From Thermoleophilia bacterium SCSIO 60948 (GTDB lineage: Bacteria; Actinomycetota; Thermoleophilia; Solirubrobacterales; 70-9): 64,000 bases of DNA. The stretch is taken from assembly GCA_021496505.1 (NCBI GenBank), contig CP053031.1:248001-312000 (forward strand), read 5' to 3'. The notes under the pieces were generated by a model. That model ran no database searches. It saw only the letters and a program-made list of their open reading frames with translations, and was not told where the DNA came from. Positions 49,436 through 57,952 of this stretch are shown piece after piece; the stretch's first letter is position 1; every line of letters starts with the position of its first letter. Position numbers and translations under genes: made by a program.

Positions 49436-50359
49436 ATGCCGGATGGGGACAACAGCTCCGAACGGCCTCGGGGGTCCGCACCGATCGACCGGCTCGCAGA
49501 ACGACGCGACGCCGCCAGCCAACGGATCGCCGAGCGCCGCGCGGCCGCGACCGAGCGCGTCACCGAGGCGCGCGCGGCGGCCACCGAGCGCGTCAGCGAG
49601 GCCCGCGACTCGGCCGTGGAGGCTCGTGCCGCAGCCGCCGAGCGTGTCGCCGGTGCGAAGGCCGCCGCGACCGAGCGCGTCGCCGACGCCAAGGACGCCG
49701 CCGCCGAGTTCATCGCTCGCACGAAGCCGCGGTTCCGCGGCCGCTCGCACGAGTGGGCGTTCTTCCTCTTCCTCGGTCTCGGAGTGACGTTGTTCCTCGC
49801 CGCGGACGGTTCTGAGGCGCGGCTCGCGGCCGGGATCTACGCCGCGAGCCTCACGGCCCTGTTCGGCGTCAGCGCGCTCTACCACCGCGTCGACTGGAAG
49901 CGTCCGGCGGCGCGTCGCTGGATGCGACGCCTCGACCACACGATGATCTTCTTCCTGATCGCGGGCACGATCACGCCGTTCGCGCTTCTGGTCATGGATG
50001 GTCCGCTCGCGACCGCGTTGTTGATCGCGGTCTGGGCCGGCGCCGCCGCCGGCACCGTTGTCGAGGTGATCTGGGTCGAGCGGCCGAAGTGGGTATCGAG
50101 CGTCGTCTACCTGATCGTCGGCTGGATCGGAGCCCTCGGCTTCCCGGCGATCGTCATCGAGACCGGGGCGATCGCCGGCATCCTGATCGTCGCCGGCGCG
50201 CTGCTCTACACCGCCGGAGCCGTGGTCTACGCGACCGGCCGCCCCGACCCCGCGCCCGCCACCTTCGGCTACCACGAGATCTTCCACGCCTTCGTGATCG
50301 CCGCCGCGGCCTCGCACTTCGCCGCGATCGCCTTCTTCGCTCTGCCCGCCGCGACCTGA
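49436..50359 (+). CDS. Hemolysin III (PAQR) membrane protein with N-terminal 11-mer repeats
   Basis: The 307-aa product has seven transmembrane helices of the PAQR/hemolysin-III fold (about 105-305) with its metal-type residues: SALYHRVDW, the RLDHTMIFFLIAGT segment and FGYHEIFHAF near the end. Such proteins are membrane-embedded hydrolases or receptors. Unusually, residues about 20-95 form five to six 11-residue repeats of the AAATERVTEAR type, predicted to be a long amphipathic helix like apolipoprotein/LEA repeats, presumably lying on the membrane. The gene appears leaderless. Confidence 0.87.
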   Translation: MPDGDNSSERPRGSAPIDRLAERRDAASQRIAERRAAATERVTEARAAATERVSEARDSAVEARAAAAERVAGAKAAATERVADAKDAAAEFIARTKPRFRGRSHEWAFFLFLGLGVTLFLAADGSEARLAAGIYAASLTALFGVSALYHRVDWKRPAARRWMRRLDHTMIFFLIAGTITPFALLVMDGPLATALLIAVWAGAAAGTVVEVIWVERPKWVSSVVYLIVGWIGALGFPAIVIETGAIAGILIVAGALLYTAGAVVYATGRPDPAPATFGYHEIFHAFVIAAAASHFAAIAFFALPAAT

Positions 50360-50405
50360 GGAGTCACCGCTAAGGCGATGCCGAGCGTTCGCCGATGAGT
50401 CGGGG

Positions 50406-50960
50406 GTGACGGTTCGGCGCATGATCGCGTTGCTGAGCATCGCCGCGGCGACCTCGCTCACGGCATGCGCCGACGGCCGCTACGAGGGCGAGGGCTTCTC
50501 CTTCGAGCCTGCGGCCGAGTGGGAGGTGGCCGAACCGGGCGACGTCCAGACCGGCGCGGCGAGCGGTGCGCCGATCGAGCTCGTCGCGACGCTCGAACCG
50601 GCGTCCGACGCCAACTCGCTTGGTCAGGTGGACGTCTACCGAGCGACCGGGGTCCCGACCCCTCCGGGCGCCGACGAGGAGACGACGCTGAGCGCCCTCG
50701 TCGCCGGTCTCGGTCTCGGGGCCGATGCCACCGGTGGCGAGGTGCAGGAGCCAGAGATGGTTTCACTCGGCGACCAGCCGGCCGCGGAGGTCGCTTTCAC
50801 CACCGCGGCGATGAACGGAGTCCTGCCGGCGGGCCGAGTCGTGGTGGCGAAGCGCGACGAAACCATCTACATCGTGACCCAGGCCGGGGTCGACTCTGCC
50901 GAGCTCGCCGAGTACGCCGTCGGCTTCGACTCGGTCGTCGATTCCTGGGAGTGGGAGTGA
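50406..50960 (+). CDS. Putative lipoprotein
   Basis: The 184-aa product from GTG 50406 (or ATG 50421) has a lipobox SLTAC at about residues 17-21, so it should be lipid-anchored. The mature domain, about 160 residues, begins YEGEGFSFEPAAEWEV and ends in a Trp-Glu-Trp-Glu tail; the pattern recalls the PsbP/LpqN-like surface-lipoprotein fold, which I offer only as a possibility. No operon partner is obvious. Confidence 0.75.
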   Translation: MTVRRMIALLSIAAATSLTACADGRYEGEGFSFEPAAEWEVAEPGDVQTGAASGAPIELVATLEPASDANSLGQVDVYRATGVPTPPGADEETTLSALVAGLGLGADATGGEVQEPEMVSLGDQPAAEVAFTTAAMNGVLPAGRVVVAKRDETIYIVTQAGVDSAELAEYAVGFDSVVDSWEWE

Positions 50961-50975
50961 GCCCGGCGCCGCCCG

Positions 50976-51731
50976 CTAGGACTGGCCGGCGGGCTGGGCG
51001 GTCTCGACCTTCGCCTTGGCCTGCTCGATGATGTCGAGCACCTCGGTGGCGCGGCCCTGGCGCAGCAGGTCGATCGGATCGGGGTCGCCGTTGACGATCC
51101 CCTCGAAGAAGTCCTTGCGGTCGTTGTAGGTGGGGAGGTTGCCCTTGGCCCAGCCGCGGGCGTCGTTGAGCATGATCGCCAGGCGCGCGTAGGGCTCGCC
51201 GTAGGTCTCGGCGATCTCGCGCTTCATCCGCTTGGCGAGAGCCGGTGAGGCGCCGGCGGTCGAGATCGCGATCGCGAGCGGGCCGGTGCGGACGATCGCC
51301 GGGAGGATGAAGTTGCAAAGCGATGGGACGTCGACGATGTTGACGAGCATCGCGCGCTCTTCGGCCGCGTCGTAAACGGAGATGTTCACGTCCGTGTCGT
51401 CCGTCGCCGCGATCGCCATGAAGGTGCGGTCGAGGTCGGCCTCGGCGTACTCGCGCTGCTCCCAGGTGATCGATCCCTCGTCGGCGAGCTCGCGCAGCGG
51501 CTCGATCGCCTCGGGCGCGATCAGCGTGACGTCGGCGTCGCAGGCGAGCAGGCCCTCGACCTTCTCGAGCCCGATGTCACCGCCGCCGACGACGACGCAG
51601 CGCCGTCCCGACAGCCGCAGGCAGGCGATGTAGAAGGTCGTGTCCATCATCCCCTGGACGCACGACTGGTCGCAGATCCCCTTGCGGAACTGGCAGACGC
51701 ATTCCTTACCGGCGTATTGCTGAGCGGGCAT
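50976..51731 (-). CDS. Precorrin-2 dehydrogenase/sirohydrochlorin ferrochelatase with extra Cys cluster
   Basis: The 251-aa product matches the CysG N-terminal/Met8 family: NAD-binding [17 protein letters not shown] (from 46), a Rossmann domain ending IAATDD, then [17 protein letters not shown] and [18 protein letters not shown] of the dimerisation/chelatase part. It oxidises precorrin-2 in siroheme (and possibly B12) synthesis. ATG 51731 is chosen. The N-terminus has four cysteines, C11, C13, C20 and C24 ([14 protein letters not shown]), that are not part of the usual family and might bind metal or an Fe-S cluster. Confidence 0.88.
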   Translation of the reverse strand: MPAQQYAGKECVCQFRKGICDQSCVQGMMDTTFYIACLRLSGRRCVVVGGGDIGLEKVEGLLACDADVTLIAPEAIEPLRELADEGSITWEQREYAEADLDRTFMAIAATDDTDVNISVYDAAEERAMLVNIVDVPSLCNFILPAIVRTGPLAIAISTAGASPALAKRMKREIAETYGEPYARLAIMLNDARGWAKGNLPTYNDRKDFFEGIVNGDPDPIDLLRQGRATEVLDIIEQAKAKVETAQPAGQS

Positions 51732-51801
51732 TCGATCTCGAATCGTAGCCACGCCGGTTCGCCGGCTGGTCTCGGCGCGGCGGTGCGGGTATGAGAACGG
51801 C

Positions 51802-52794
51802 ATGAAGCGACGAAGGCTCGGTGAGGGCGGTCCAGAGGTCTCGGAGATCGGTCTCGGCTGCATGGGGATGTCCGACTTCTACGGCGACCGCGACGACGAG
51901 CGCTCGATGGTGACGATCCGGCTCGCGCTCGACCTCGGCGTCGACTTCCTCGACACCTCCGACATGTACGGGCCGCACACGAACGAGCGGCTCGTCGGAC
52001 GAGCGATCGAGGGCCGGCGCGACGAGGTGTTCCTGGCGACGAAGTTCGGGGTCTACCGCGATCCCGAGGCGCCGAACGACCCGAAGCGGCGCCGCATCGA
52101 CGGCAGCCCCGACTACGTGCGCGAGGCTTGCGACGCCTCGCTCGGGCGGCTCGGTGTCGACCACCTCGACCTCTACTACCAGCACCGCATCGACCCCGAC
52201 ACGCCGATCGAGGACACCGTCGGCGCCCTCGCCGAGCTCGTCGAGGCCGGCAAGGTCCGCCACATCGGCCTCTCCGAGGCCGGGCCGGAGACGATCCGCC
52301 GCGCCCACGCCGTCCATCCGCTCGCCGCGGTCCAGACCGAGTACTCGCTGTGGAGCCGCGACGTCGAGGATGAGGTGCTGCCGACCCTGCGCGAGCTCGG
52401 GATAGCGCTCGTCGCCTACTCGCCGCTCGGTCGCGGGTTCCTGACCGGGGCGTTCGGCTCGCGCGGGGATCTTCCCGAGGGCGACAACCGGCTCAACATG
52501 CCGCGCTTCAGCGAGGAGAACTTCGACGCGAACCTGGGCCTCGTCGACGCGGTCAAGCGGGTCGCGGCCGAGCGCGGCGCGAAGCCCGGCCAGATCGCGC
52601 TGGCCTGGGTTCTCGCCCAGGGCGAGGACATCGTGCCGATTCCGGGGACGAAGCGTCCCGGATATCTCGAGGAGAACGTCGGCGCTGTCGAGATCGAGCT
52701 GACGCCCGACGAGCTCGCGGCGATCGGCGACTCGCTCGCGGACGTCGCCGGCGAGCGCTACCCGGCGCCGATGATGAAGCAGCTCGGGCGCTAG
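51802..52794 (+). CDS. Aldo/keto reductase
   Basis: The 330-aa product is a TIM-barrel NADPH-dependent reductase with the tetrad D51, Y56, K81 and H128 ([22 protein letters not shown]), and the cofactor-phosphate motif [16 protein letters not shown] near the end. It resembles the YakC/AKR13-type branch acting on aldehydes or ketones. It diverges from the siroheme gene with a 70-nt gap. Its stop overlaps that of the convergent HAD gene. Confidence 0.93.
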   Translation: MKRRRLGEGGPEVSEIGLGCMGMSDFYGDRDDERSMVTIRLALDLGVDFLDTSDMYGPHTNERLVGRAIEGRRDEVFLATKFGVYRDPEAPNDPKRRRIDGSPDYVREACDASLGRLGVDHLDLYYQHRIDPDTPIEDTVGALAELVEAGKVRHIGLSEAGPETIRRAHAVHPLAAVQTEYSLWSRDVEDEVLPTLRELGIALVAYSPLGRGFLTGAFGSRGDLPEGDNRLNMPRFSEENFDANLGLVDAVKRVAAERGAKPGQIALAWVLAQGEDIVPIPGTKRPGYLEENVGAVEIELTPDELAAIGDSLADVAGERYPAPMMKQLGR

Positions 52795-53450
52795 CCGAGA
52801 CGCGCGGCGACGAGCTTCGGGAGCTCGTGCATCGAGCTGAAGGGCTCGGCGCCTTCGGCGGCCAGCGCATCGGCGGGCGTGCGCTCGGCGTAGCCCAGCA
52901 CCCGCATTCCGGCGGCGCGACCGGCGGCGGCACCGGCTGTCGAGTCCTCTACGACTACGCAGCGCTGGCGATCCCAGCCCTCCGAGCGCGCGGCGTGGAG
53001 GAACAGGTCGGGCGCCGGCTTGCCGTGCTCGACCTCGGTCGCGCTGTAGATCCGGCCCTCGAAGCGCTCGTGAAGGCCGGTGAGCGTCAGCGCCCTGCGG
53101 ATCCGCTCGTGCTCACCGCTCGAGGCGACGCAGGTCGCTATCCCGCGCGACTCCAGCGTCGCGATCGCACCGGCGACGCCGGCGACGGCCTCGAGTTCGG
53201 CGTCGAAGGCGGCGTAGAGGCGGCTGCGGTAGGAGGGCGCGAAGTCCTCCGGGAGCGGCGCCCCGAGCATCTCCTCCGAGCGCGCCATCGCGCTCTTCAG
53301 CGACAGGCCGGTGAACTCGCGCACGGCGTCCTCGGTCGTCGCCTCGATCCCGGCCTCGCGCATCGTCTCGGCCATCGCCGCGGCCGACAGCGGCTCGGAG
53401 TCGACGAGGACTCCGTCGCAATCGAAGATGACTCCAGCTCCGGTGCTCAC
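52791..53450 (-). CDS. HAD-superfamily hydrolase, beta-phosphoglucomutase-like
   Basis: The 219-aa product from GTG 53450 has HAD motif [15 protein letters not shown] (nucleophile D10, D12), motif [11 protein letters not shown], motif III Lys in [10 protein letters not shown] and motif [14 protein letters not shown], with an alpha-helical cap between I and II. It is a phosphatase or phosphomutase for small sugar phosphates; the substrate is not determinable. The stop shares CTAG with the convergent aldo/keto reductase. An upstream extension of the frame to 53534 lacks family similarity. Confidence 0.9.
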   Translation of the reverse strand: MSTGAGVIFDCDGVLVDSEPLSAAAMAETMREAGIEATTEDAVREFTGLSLKSAMARSEEMLGAPLPEDFAPSYRSRLYAAFDAELEAVAGVAGAIATLESRGIATCVASSGEHERIRRALTLTGLHERFEGRIYSATEVEHGKPAPDLFLHAARSEGWDRQRCVVVEDSTAGAAAGRAAGMRVLGYAERTPADALAAEGAEPFSSMHELPKLVAARLG

Positions 53451-53481
53451 GGGCGAAGGAGGGTAGGAGGGGAGTGTCGAT

Positions 53482-53498
53482 CTGCCCCTACGGGGCAG
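53482..53498. other. Small hairpin in the HAD/topA intergenic region
   Basis: CTGCCCC-TAC-GGGGCAG is a perfect 7-bp stem in the 167-nt gap between the diverging HAD and topA genes. The rest of the gap shows no gene. Confidence 0.35.
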
Positions 53499-53617
53499 GC
53501 CCACCAGCCGCTCCGAACCGCGGCGGAGCGTCAAGAATCGACTGCTACCCTCGCCGTCCGCCGGGCCCCGAACGGTCTCGGCCCAAATTCCGCCACTAGA
53601 TAAAGGGCACCTCGCCG

Positions 53618-55924
53618 ATGCGGCTGATCGTCACCGAGAAGAACAACTCCGCCAAGAAGATCGCCGAGATCCTCTCCTCCTCGCGCGCGAAGGAGGACAA
53701 GACCTACAAGGTCCCGTTCTACTCGTGGACGGATTCCGAGGGGACCGACCAGACGACCGTCGGGCTCAAGGGTCACGTCGTCTCGCCCGCCTTCCCCGAG
53801 GGCTACTCGAACTGGCAGGAGACCGACCTCCACGAGCTGATCGACGCCGAGCTGACGAAGGAGGCGACCGACAAGAACGTCGTCAAGGCCGTTCGCAAGC
53901 TCGCCAAGGACGCCGACGAGATCGTCATCGCGACCGACTTCGATCGCGAGGGTGAGCTGATCGGCCTCGAGGCGCTCGAGGAGATCCTCGCCGTCAACGC
54001 GGCGGTCGAGGGCGAGGTCACCCGCGCCCGCTACTCGGCGCTGACCAAGGATGAGATCGAGCGCGCCTTCGGAGACCTCGACAAGCTTTCGTTCGAGCTC
54101 GCCCACGCCGGTGCCGCGCGCCAGGACATCGACCTGATCTGGGGCGCGACCCTGACCCGCGCGGTCTCGCTCGCCACCCGTCGCTTCGGATCCAACTTCC
54201 TGTCGGTCGGCCGCGTCCAGTCGCCGACCCTGGCGCTGATCGTCGAGCGCGAGCTCGAGCGTCGCGCCCACGTCGCCAAGCCCTACTGGGAGCTCTACGC
54301 GAAGTTCGAGCACCCCGACGGCTCGTTCGAGGCCCACCACTCGACCGACAAGTTCTGGGACAAGGCCGAGGCCGACAAGGCGCTCGAGGGCACCGCGGCG
54401 CCCGGCGTCGTCACCGAGGTCTCCTCGCGGCGCAACTCGCGAAAGCCGCCGACGCCCTACAACACGACCGCGTTCACGACCGACGCCTCGAGCCGGCTCG
54501 GCATCACCCCGTCGCGGGCGATGCAGATCGCCGAGGACCTCTACATGGACGGGTTCATCTCCTATCCGCGTACCGACAACACGGTCTATCCCGCCTCGCT
54601 CAACACCCGCGAGCTCGTCCAGGGCCTCGTCCGGATCCCCGAGTTCAGCGCCTCGAAGGGCCTGCTCGACGGCGAGCTCAAGCCGACGCGCGGCAAGAAG
54701 GAGACGACGGACCACCCGCCGATCTACCCAGCGCAGGCGGTCTATCCGGGCGCGCTCGACGGCGTCAAGCGCCGCGTCTACGAGCTCGTCGTCCGCCGCT
54801 TCCTCGCGACGTTCTCCGAGCCGATGATCACCGAGTCGACCCGCGCCGACATCAAGGCGGGGTCGGAGAGCTACTTCGTCCGCGGTTCGGTCGTCGTCGA
54901 CCCCGGCTACGCACGGATCTACACCTACGCGCGCTCCGGCGACCACGAGATCCCAAAGCTCGAGGAGGGCCAGGAGCTGGCGATCGACGGCGCCCCGTGG
55001 CTCGTCGACAAGGAGACCCAGCCGCCGAGCCGGATCTCGCAGGGCAAGCTGATCGAGATGATGGAGGAGCGCGGCCTCGGCACGAAGGCGACGCGCGCCG
55101 ACATCATCCAGAAGCTCTACGACCGCGGCTACGTCTTCCACAACCCGCCCGAGCCCTCGGAGACCGGGATCGCGATGTACGAGGCGTTCCACTCCTACGT
55201 CCCGACGATGGCGACGCCGGAGATGACGGCGACGCTCGAGAAGACGATGGACGAGATCGCCGCCGGCAGGACGACGCGCGACGCCGTCGTCGCGTCGAGC
55301 CGCGAGATGCTCCACGAGACGACGAAGTCGCTCCAGGAGCAGCGCGAGGATCTCGCCAAGCGGATCTGGGCCGGGATGGACGAGGACAAGTTCCTCGGCC
55401 CGTGCATCGTCTGCGAGCAGGCGGGACGCAAGCACGACGACGGCTCGCCGAACCGGCTGCGGATCATCGACATGCGCGGCGGCAAGCGCTTCGTCGGCTG
55501 CGAGGGCTACAACCGCGACGATCCCGAGGATCCGGACTCGTGCACGTTCTCGCGCCCGCTGCCCGGTCGCGGCTACGAGCTCTGGCGCCTCGAGGAGCGC
55601 TGCTCGGTCTGCGAGCAGACGCCGCGGCTGACGGTGCGCGGGTTCCGCGGCCGGCCGTGGAAGCTCTGCCTCAACGACGACTGCCCGACGATGGTCGAGA
55701 TGCGCGAGAAGCGCGCCGAGCGCCAGGCCGCCCGCGAGGCCGCGCAGAAGGCGAAGGAGCTCGACAAGGCCGAGGCCGAGGCGAGCGGCTCGAACGGCGC
55801 GAAGGCCGGCGCGAAGGCGAAGTCCGGTGGTTCGAAGAACGGCTCCTCGAACGGCCGCAGGCGAAAGCCGCCGAAGACGACTACGAGGACCAAGCGCGCG
55901 AGAACGAGCCGCTCCTCGGGGTAG
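53618..55924 (+). CDS. topA: Type IA DNA topoisomerase I, archaeal-type
   Basis: The 768-aa product relaxes negative supercoils. It has a TOPRIM domain (about 1-135; TDFDREGELIG with the acidic triad), the active-site Tyr316 in ISYPRTDNTVYP, and C-terminal zinc-finger cysteines (PCIVCEQ, VGCEGYN, RCSVCEQ, CLNDDCP). Opening MRLIVTEKNNSAKKIA, YPRTDNTVYP (bacterial TopA normally has YPRTDS) and the general domain spacing resemble archaeal TopA. The last ~60 residues are a Lys/Gly/Ser-rich tail, as in other actinobacterial topoisomerases. tmk follows after 19 nt. Confidence 0.92.
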   Translation: MRLIVTEKNNSAKKIAEILSSSRAKEDKTYKVPFYSWTDSEGTDQTTVGLKGHVVSPAFPEGYSNWQETDLHELIDAELTKEATDKNVVKAVRKLAKDADEIVIATDFDREGELIGLEALEEILAVNAAVEGEVTRARYSALTKDEIERAFGDLDKLSFELAHAGAARQDIDLIWGATLTRAVSLATRRFGSNFLSVGRVQSPTLALIVERELERRAHVAKPYWELYAKFEHPDGSFEAHHSTDKFWDKAEADKALEGTAAPGVVTEVSSRRNSRKPPTPYNTTAFTTDASSRLGITPSRAMQIAEDLYMDGFISYPRTDNTVYPASLNTRELVQGLVRIPEFSASKGLLDGELKPTRGKKETTDHPPIYPAQAVYPGALDGVKRRVYELVVRRFLATFSEPMITESTRADIKAGSESYFVRGSVVVDPGYARIYTYARSGDHEIPKLEEGQELAIDGAPWLVDKETQPPSRISQGKLIEMMEERGLGTKATRADIIQKLYDRGYVFHNPPEPSETGIAMYEAFHSYVPTMATPEMTATLEKTMDEIAAGRTTRDAVVASSREMLHETTKSLQEQREDLAKRIWAGMDEDKFLGPCIVCEQAGRKHDDGSPNRLRIIDMRGGKRFVGCEGYNRDDPEDPDSCTFSRPLPGRGYELWRLEERCSVCEQTPRLTVRGFRGRPWKLCLNDDCPTMVEMREKRAERQAAREAAQKAKELDKAEAEASGSNGAKAGAKAKSGGSKNGSSNGRRRKPPKTTTRTKRARTSRSSG

Positions 55925-55943
55925 GCCGGGCGGGGGCTCGGCC

Positions 55944-56570
55944 GTGTTCATCACCCTCGAGGGGATCGACCGCTCGGGCAAGACGACGCAGACGGCGCGG
56001 CTGATCGCCGCGCTCGGCGAGGCCGGCTCGGAGGTCCTCGCGCTGCGCGAGCCGGGCGGCACCCCGGTCGGCGAGCGGATCCGCGAGCTGCTGCTCGACC
56101 CCGGCGTCGAGCTCGACCCGCGGACGGAGCTGATGCTCTTCTGCGCCGCTCGCGCCGAGCTCTGCGCGACCGTGATCCGCCCCGCGCTCGACGCCGGGCG
56201 CGACGTCGTCTGCGATCGCTTCGTCGACTCGACCGTCGCCTACCAGGGCGTCGGTCGCGGACTCGGGCGCGCGAGCGCGGAGGCGGCGTGCGACGCGGCG
56301 ATCGGCGGTTGCGTACCCGACCTCACGCTGCTGCTTCGAATCGACCCGGCCGCGGCGCTCGCCCGCGGACAGCAGCGGCTGGCCGCCGGCGAGGACGACG
56401 GCACCGACCGCTTCGAGTCCGAGGGCGCCGGCTTCCAGCGCCGGATCGCAGAGGCCTACGACGAGCAGGCCTCGCGCCACCCCGAACGGATCGTCGTGAT
56501 CGACGCCGAGGGCACCCCGGACGAGGTCCACGGGCGCGTGATGGCCGCGGTGGCCGGGCGGCGGGGATAG
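55944..56570 (+). CDS. tmk: Thymidylate kinase
   Basis: Tmk phosphorylates dTMP to dTDP. The 208-aa product from GTG 55944 begins MFITLEGIDRSGKTT (P-loop 7-15), followed by REPGGTPVGERIRELLL, the CDRFVDSTVAYQG motif (DRF near 92) and a lid region RFESEGAGFQRRI. The frame is open upstream into topA but homology starts at the GTG. Close linkage to topA, and to holB further on, is a common arrangement in bacteria. Confidence 0.96.
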   Translation: MFITLEGIDRSGKTTQTARLIAALGEAGSEVLALREPGGTPVGERIRELLLDPGVELDPRTELMLFCAARAELCATVIRPALDAGRDVVCDRFVDSTVAYQGVGRGLGRASAEAACDAAIGGCVPDLTLLLRIDPAAALARGQQRLAAGEDDGTDRFESEGAGFQRRIAEAYDEQASRHPERIVVIDAEGTPDEVHGRVMAAVAGRRG

Positions 56571-56639
56571 AGGCTGGTCTGGGGCCTGGCTCGTCGGCGG
56601 TCGTCCGCCGGACCCGGCCACTGCCCTAGAACTCAACCG

Positions 56640-57905
56640 ATGCCCGCCCCATCGGCCGAGATCGATCGCCGCGCGCTTCAGCGCCGGACGCTTCGCGTCG
56701 TCGTCCTCTGCCAGATCCTCGGCGGCGCCGGTCTCGCCGCCGGTCTGACGACGGGTGCGCTGCTCGCCGCCGAGATGCTCGGCTCCGAGGACTACGCCGG
56801 GTTGCCGATCGCCGCGCTCACGATCGGCGCGGCGCTGTCGGCGTTCCTCGTCGGCCGCCTCGCGCAGAGCCGTGGGCGACGGGTCGGGCTCGCGGCGGGC
56901 TTCGCCGCCGGTGCGCTCGGGGCGGTCGGCGTCGTCGTCGCCGCCGTCGGCGATCAGGTCGTCCTGCTGTTCATCGCGCTCGCCTTCTACGGCGCGGGGA
57001 CGGCGACGAACCTCCAGGCTCGCTACGCCGGCACCGACCTCGCCGAACCGGACGAGCGTGGGCGCGCGGTCAGCATCGCACTGGTCTCGACGACCCTCGG
57101 CGCCGTCGCCGGGCCGAACCTCGTCGAGCCGCTCGGCGCTCTGGCCGAGAACCTGTCGATCCCGCCGCTCGCCGGTCCGTTCCTGCTCGGCGCCGTCGCC
57201 TACGCCGGCGCCGGGCTCGTCCTCTGGGCGCTGCTCCGGCCCGACCCGCTGCTCGTCGCCAACGAGGCGAGCCGGGCCGCCCGGGCCGATGAGCCGGCGC
57301 GGGCGCTGGCGCTGGACGCCGAGGGCACCGCGAGACTCGACCGCGGCGTCGCGGTCGGCGCCGGGGTCATGGTCCTCACCCAGGTCGCGATGGTCGCGAT
57401 CATGACGATGACCCCCGTCCACATGCGAGCCCACGACTTCGGGCTCGGCGACGTCGGCCTCGTCATCTCGATCCACATCGGCGCGATGTACTTCCCGTCG
57501 CTGATCACGGGGGTCCTGGTCGATCGGGTCGGGCGGGTGCCGATGGCGATCGCGGCGGCGGCGACCCTCCTCGCCGCGGGCCTCACGGCGGCGCTCGCTC
57601 CTCCCGAATCGCTCGCGCTGCTGATCGTCGCGCTCGGGCTGCTCGGCCTCGGATGGAACTTCGGCCTGATCGCCGGCAGCGCGATCCTCACCGACGCCAC
57701 GACCCCGGCCGACCGCGCCCGGACGCAGGGCGCCGTCGACGTCCTCGTGGCGCTCGGCGCCTCGGGGGGTGCCGCCGCGTCGGGCCCGATCGTCGGCAGC
57801 GCCGGCTTCGCCGTGCTCGCCTTCGCGGGCGGGGCGCTGTCGCTGCTGCTGATCCCGATCGTCCTCTGGGCGCGGCGGACGCCTCGGGCGCCGCTCGCCG
57901 CCTAG
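56640..57905 (+). CDS. MFS transporter (YfmO/YdeG-type)
   Basis: The 421-aa product has 12 hydrophobic segments and the MFS motif GRLAQSRGRRVG between helices 2 and 3; the middle loop is hydrophilic. The second half includes VLVDRVGRVPM, the mirrored loop motif. The substrate is unknown. It interrupts the usual tmk-holB neighbourhood, so it may have been inserted there. Confidence 0.87.
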   Translation: MPAPSAEIDRRALQRRTLRVVVLCQILGGAGLAAGLTTGALLAAEMLGSEDYAGLPIAALTIGAALSAFLVGRLAQSRGRRVGLAAGFAAGALGAVGVVVAAVGDQVVLLFIALAFYGAGTATNLQARYAGTDLAEPDERGRAVSIALVSTTLGAVAGPNLVEPLGALAENLSIPPLAGPFLLGAVAYAGAGLVLWALLRPDPLLVANEASRAARADEPARALALDAEGTARLDRGVAVGAGVMVLTQVAMVAIMTMTPVHMRAHDFGLGDVGLVISIHIGAMYFPSLITGVLVDRVGRVPMAIAAAATLLAAGLTAALAPPESLALLIVALGLLGLGWNFGLIAGSAILTDATTPADRARTQGAVDVLVALGASGGAAASGPIVGSAGFAVLAFAGGALSLLLIPIVLWARRTPRAPLAA

Positions 57906-57952
57906 CGCGAGCCGGCCCGCGCTTCGGTTCGGCGCGATACTGGTTTCGTCCG

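Noticed and set aside
53531-56062. Very long open frame (843 codons) on the minus strand opposite topA
   Set aside because: It is an antisense shadow of a high-GC gene: composition is Leu/Arg/Gly/Asp-rich without motifs, while the plus strand has clear TopA domains.
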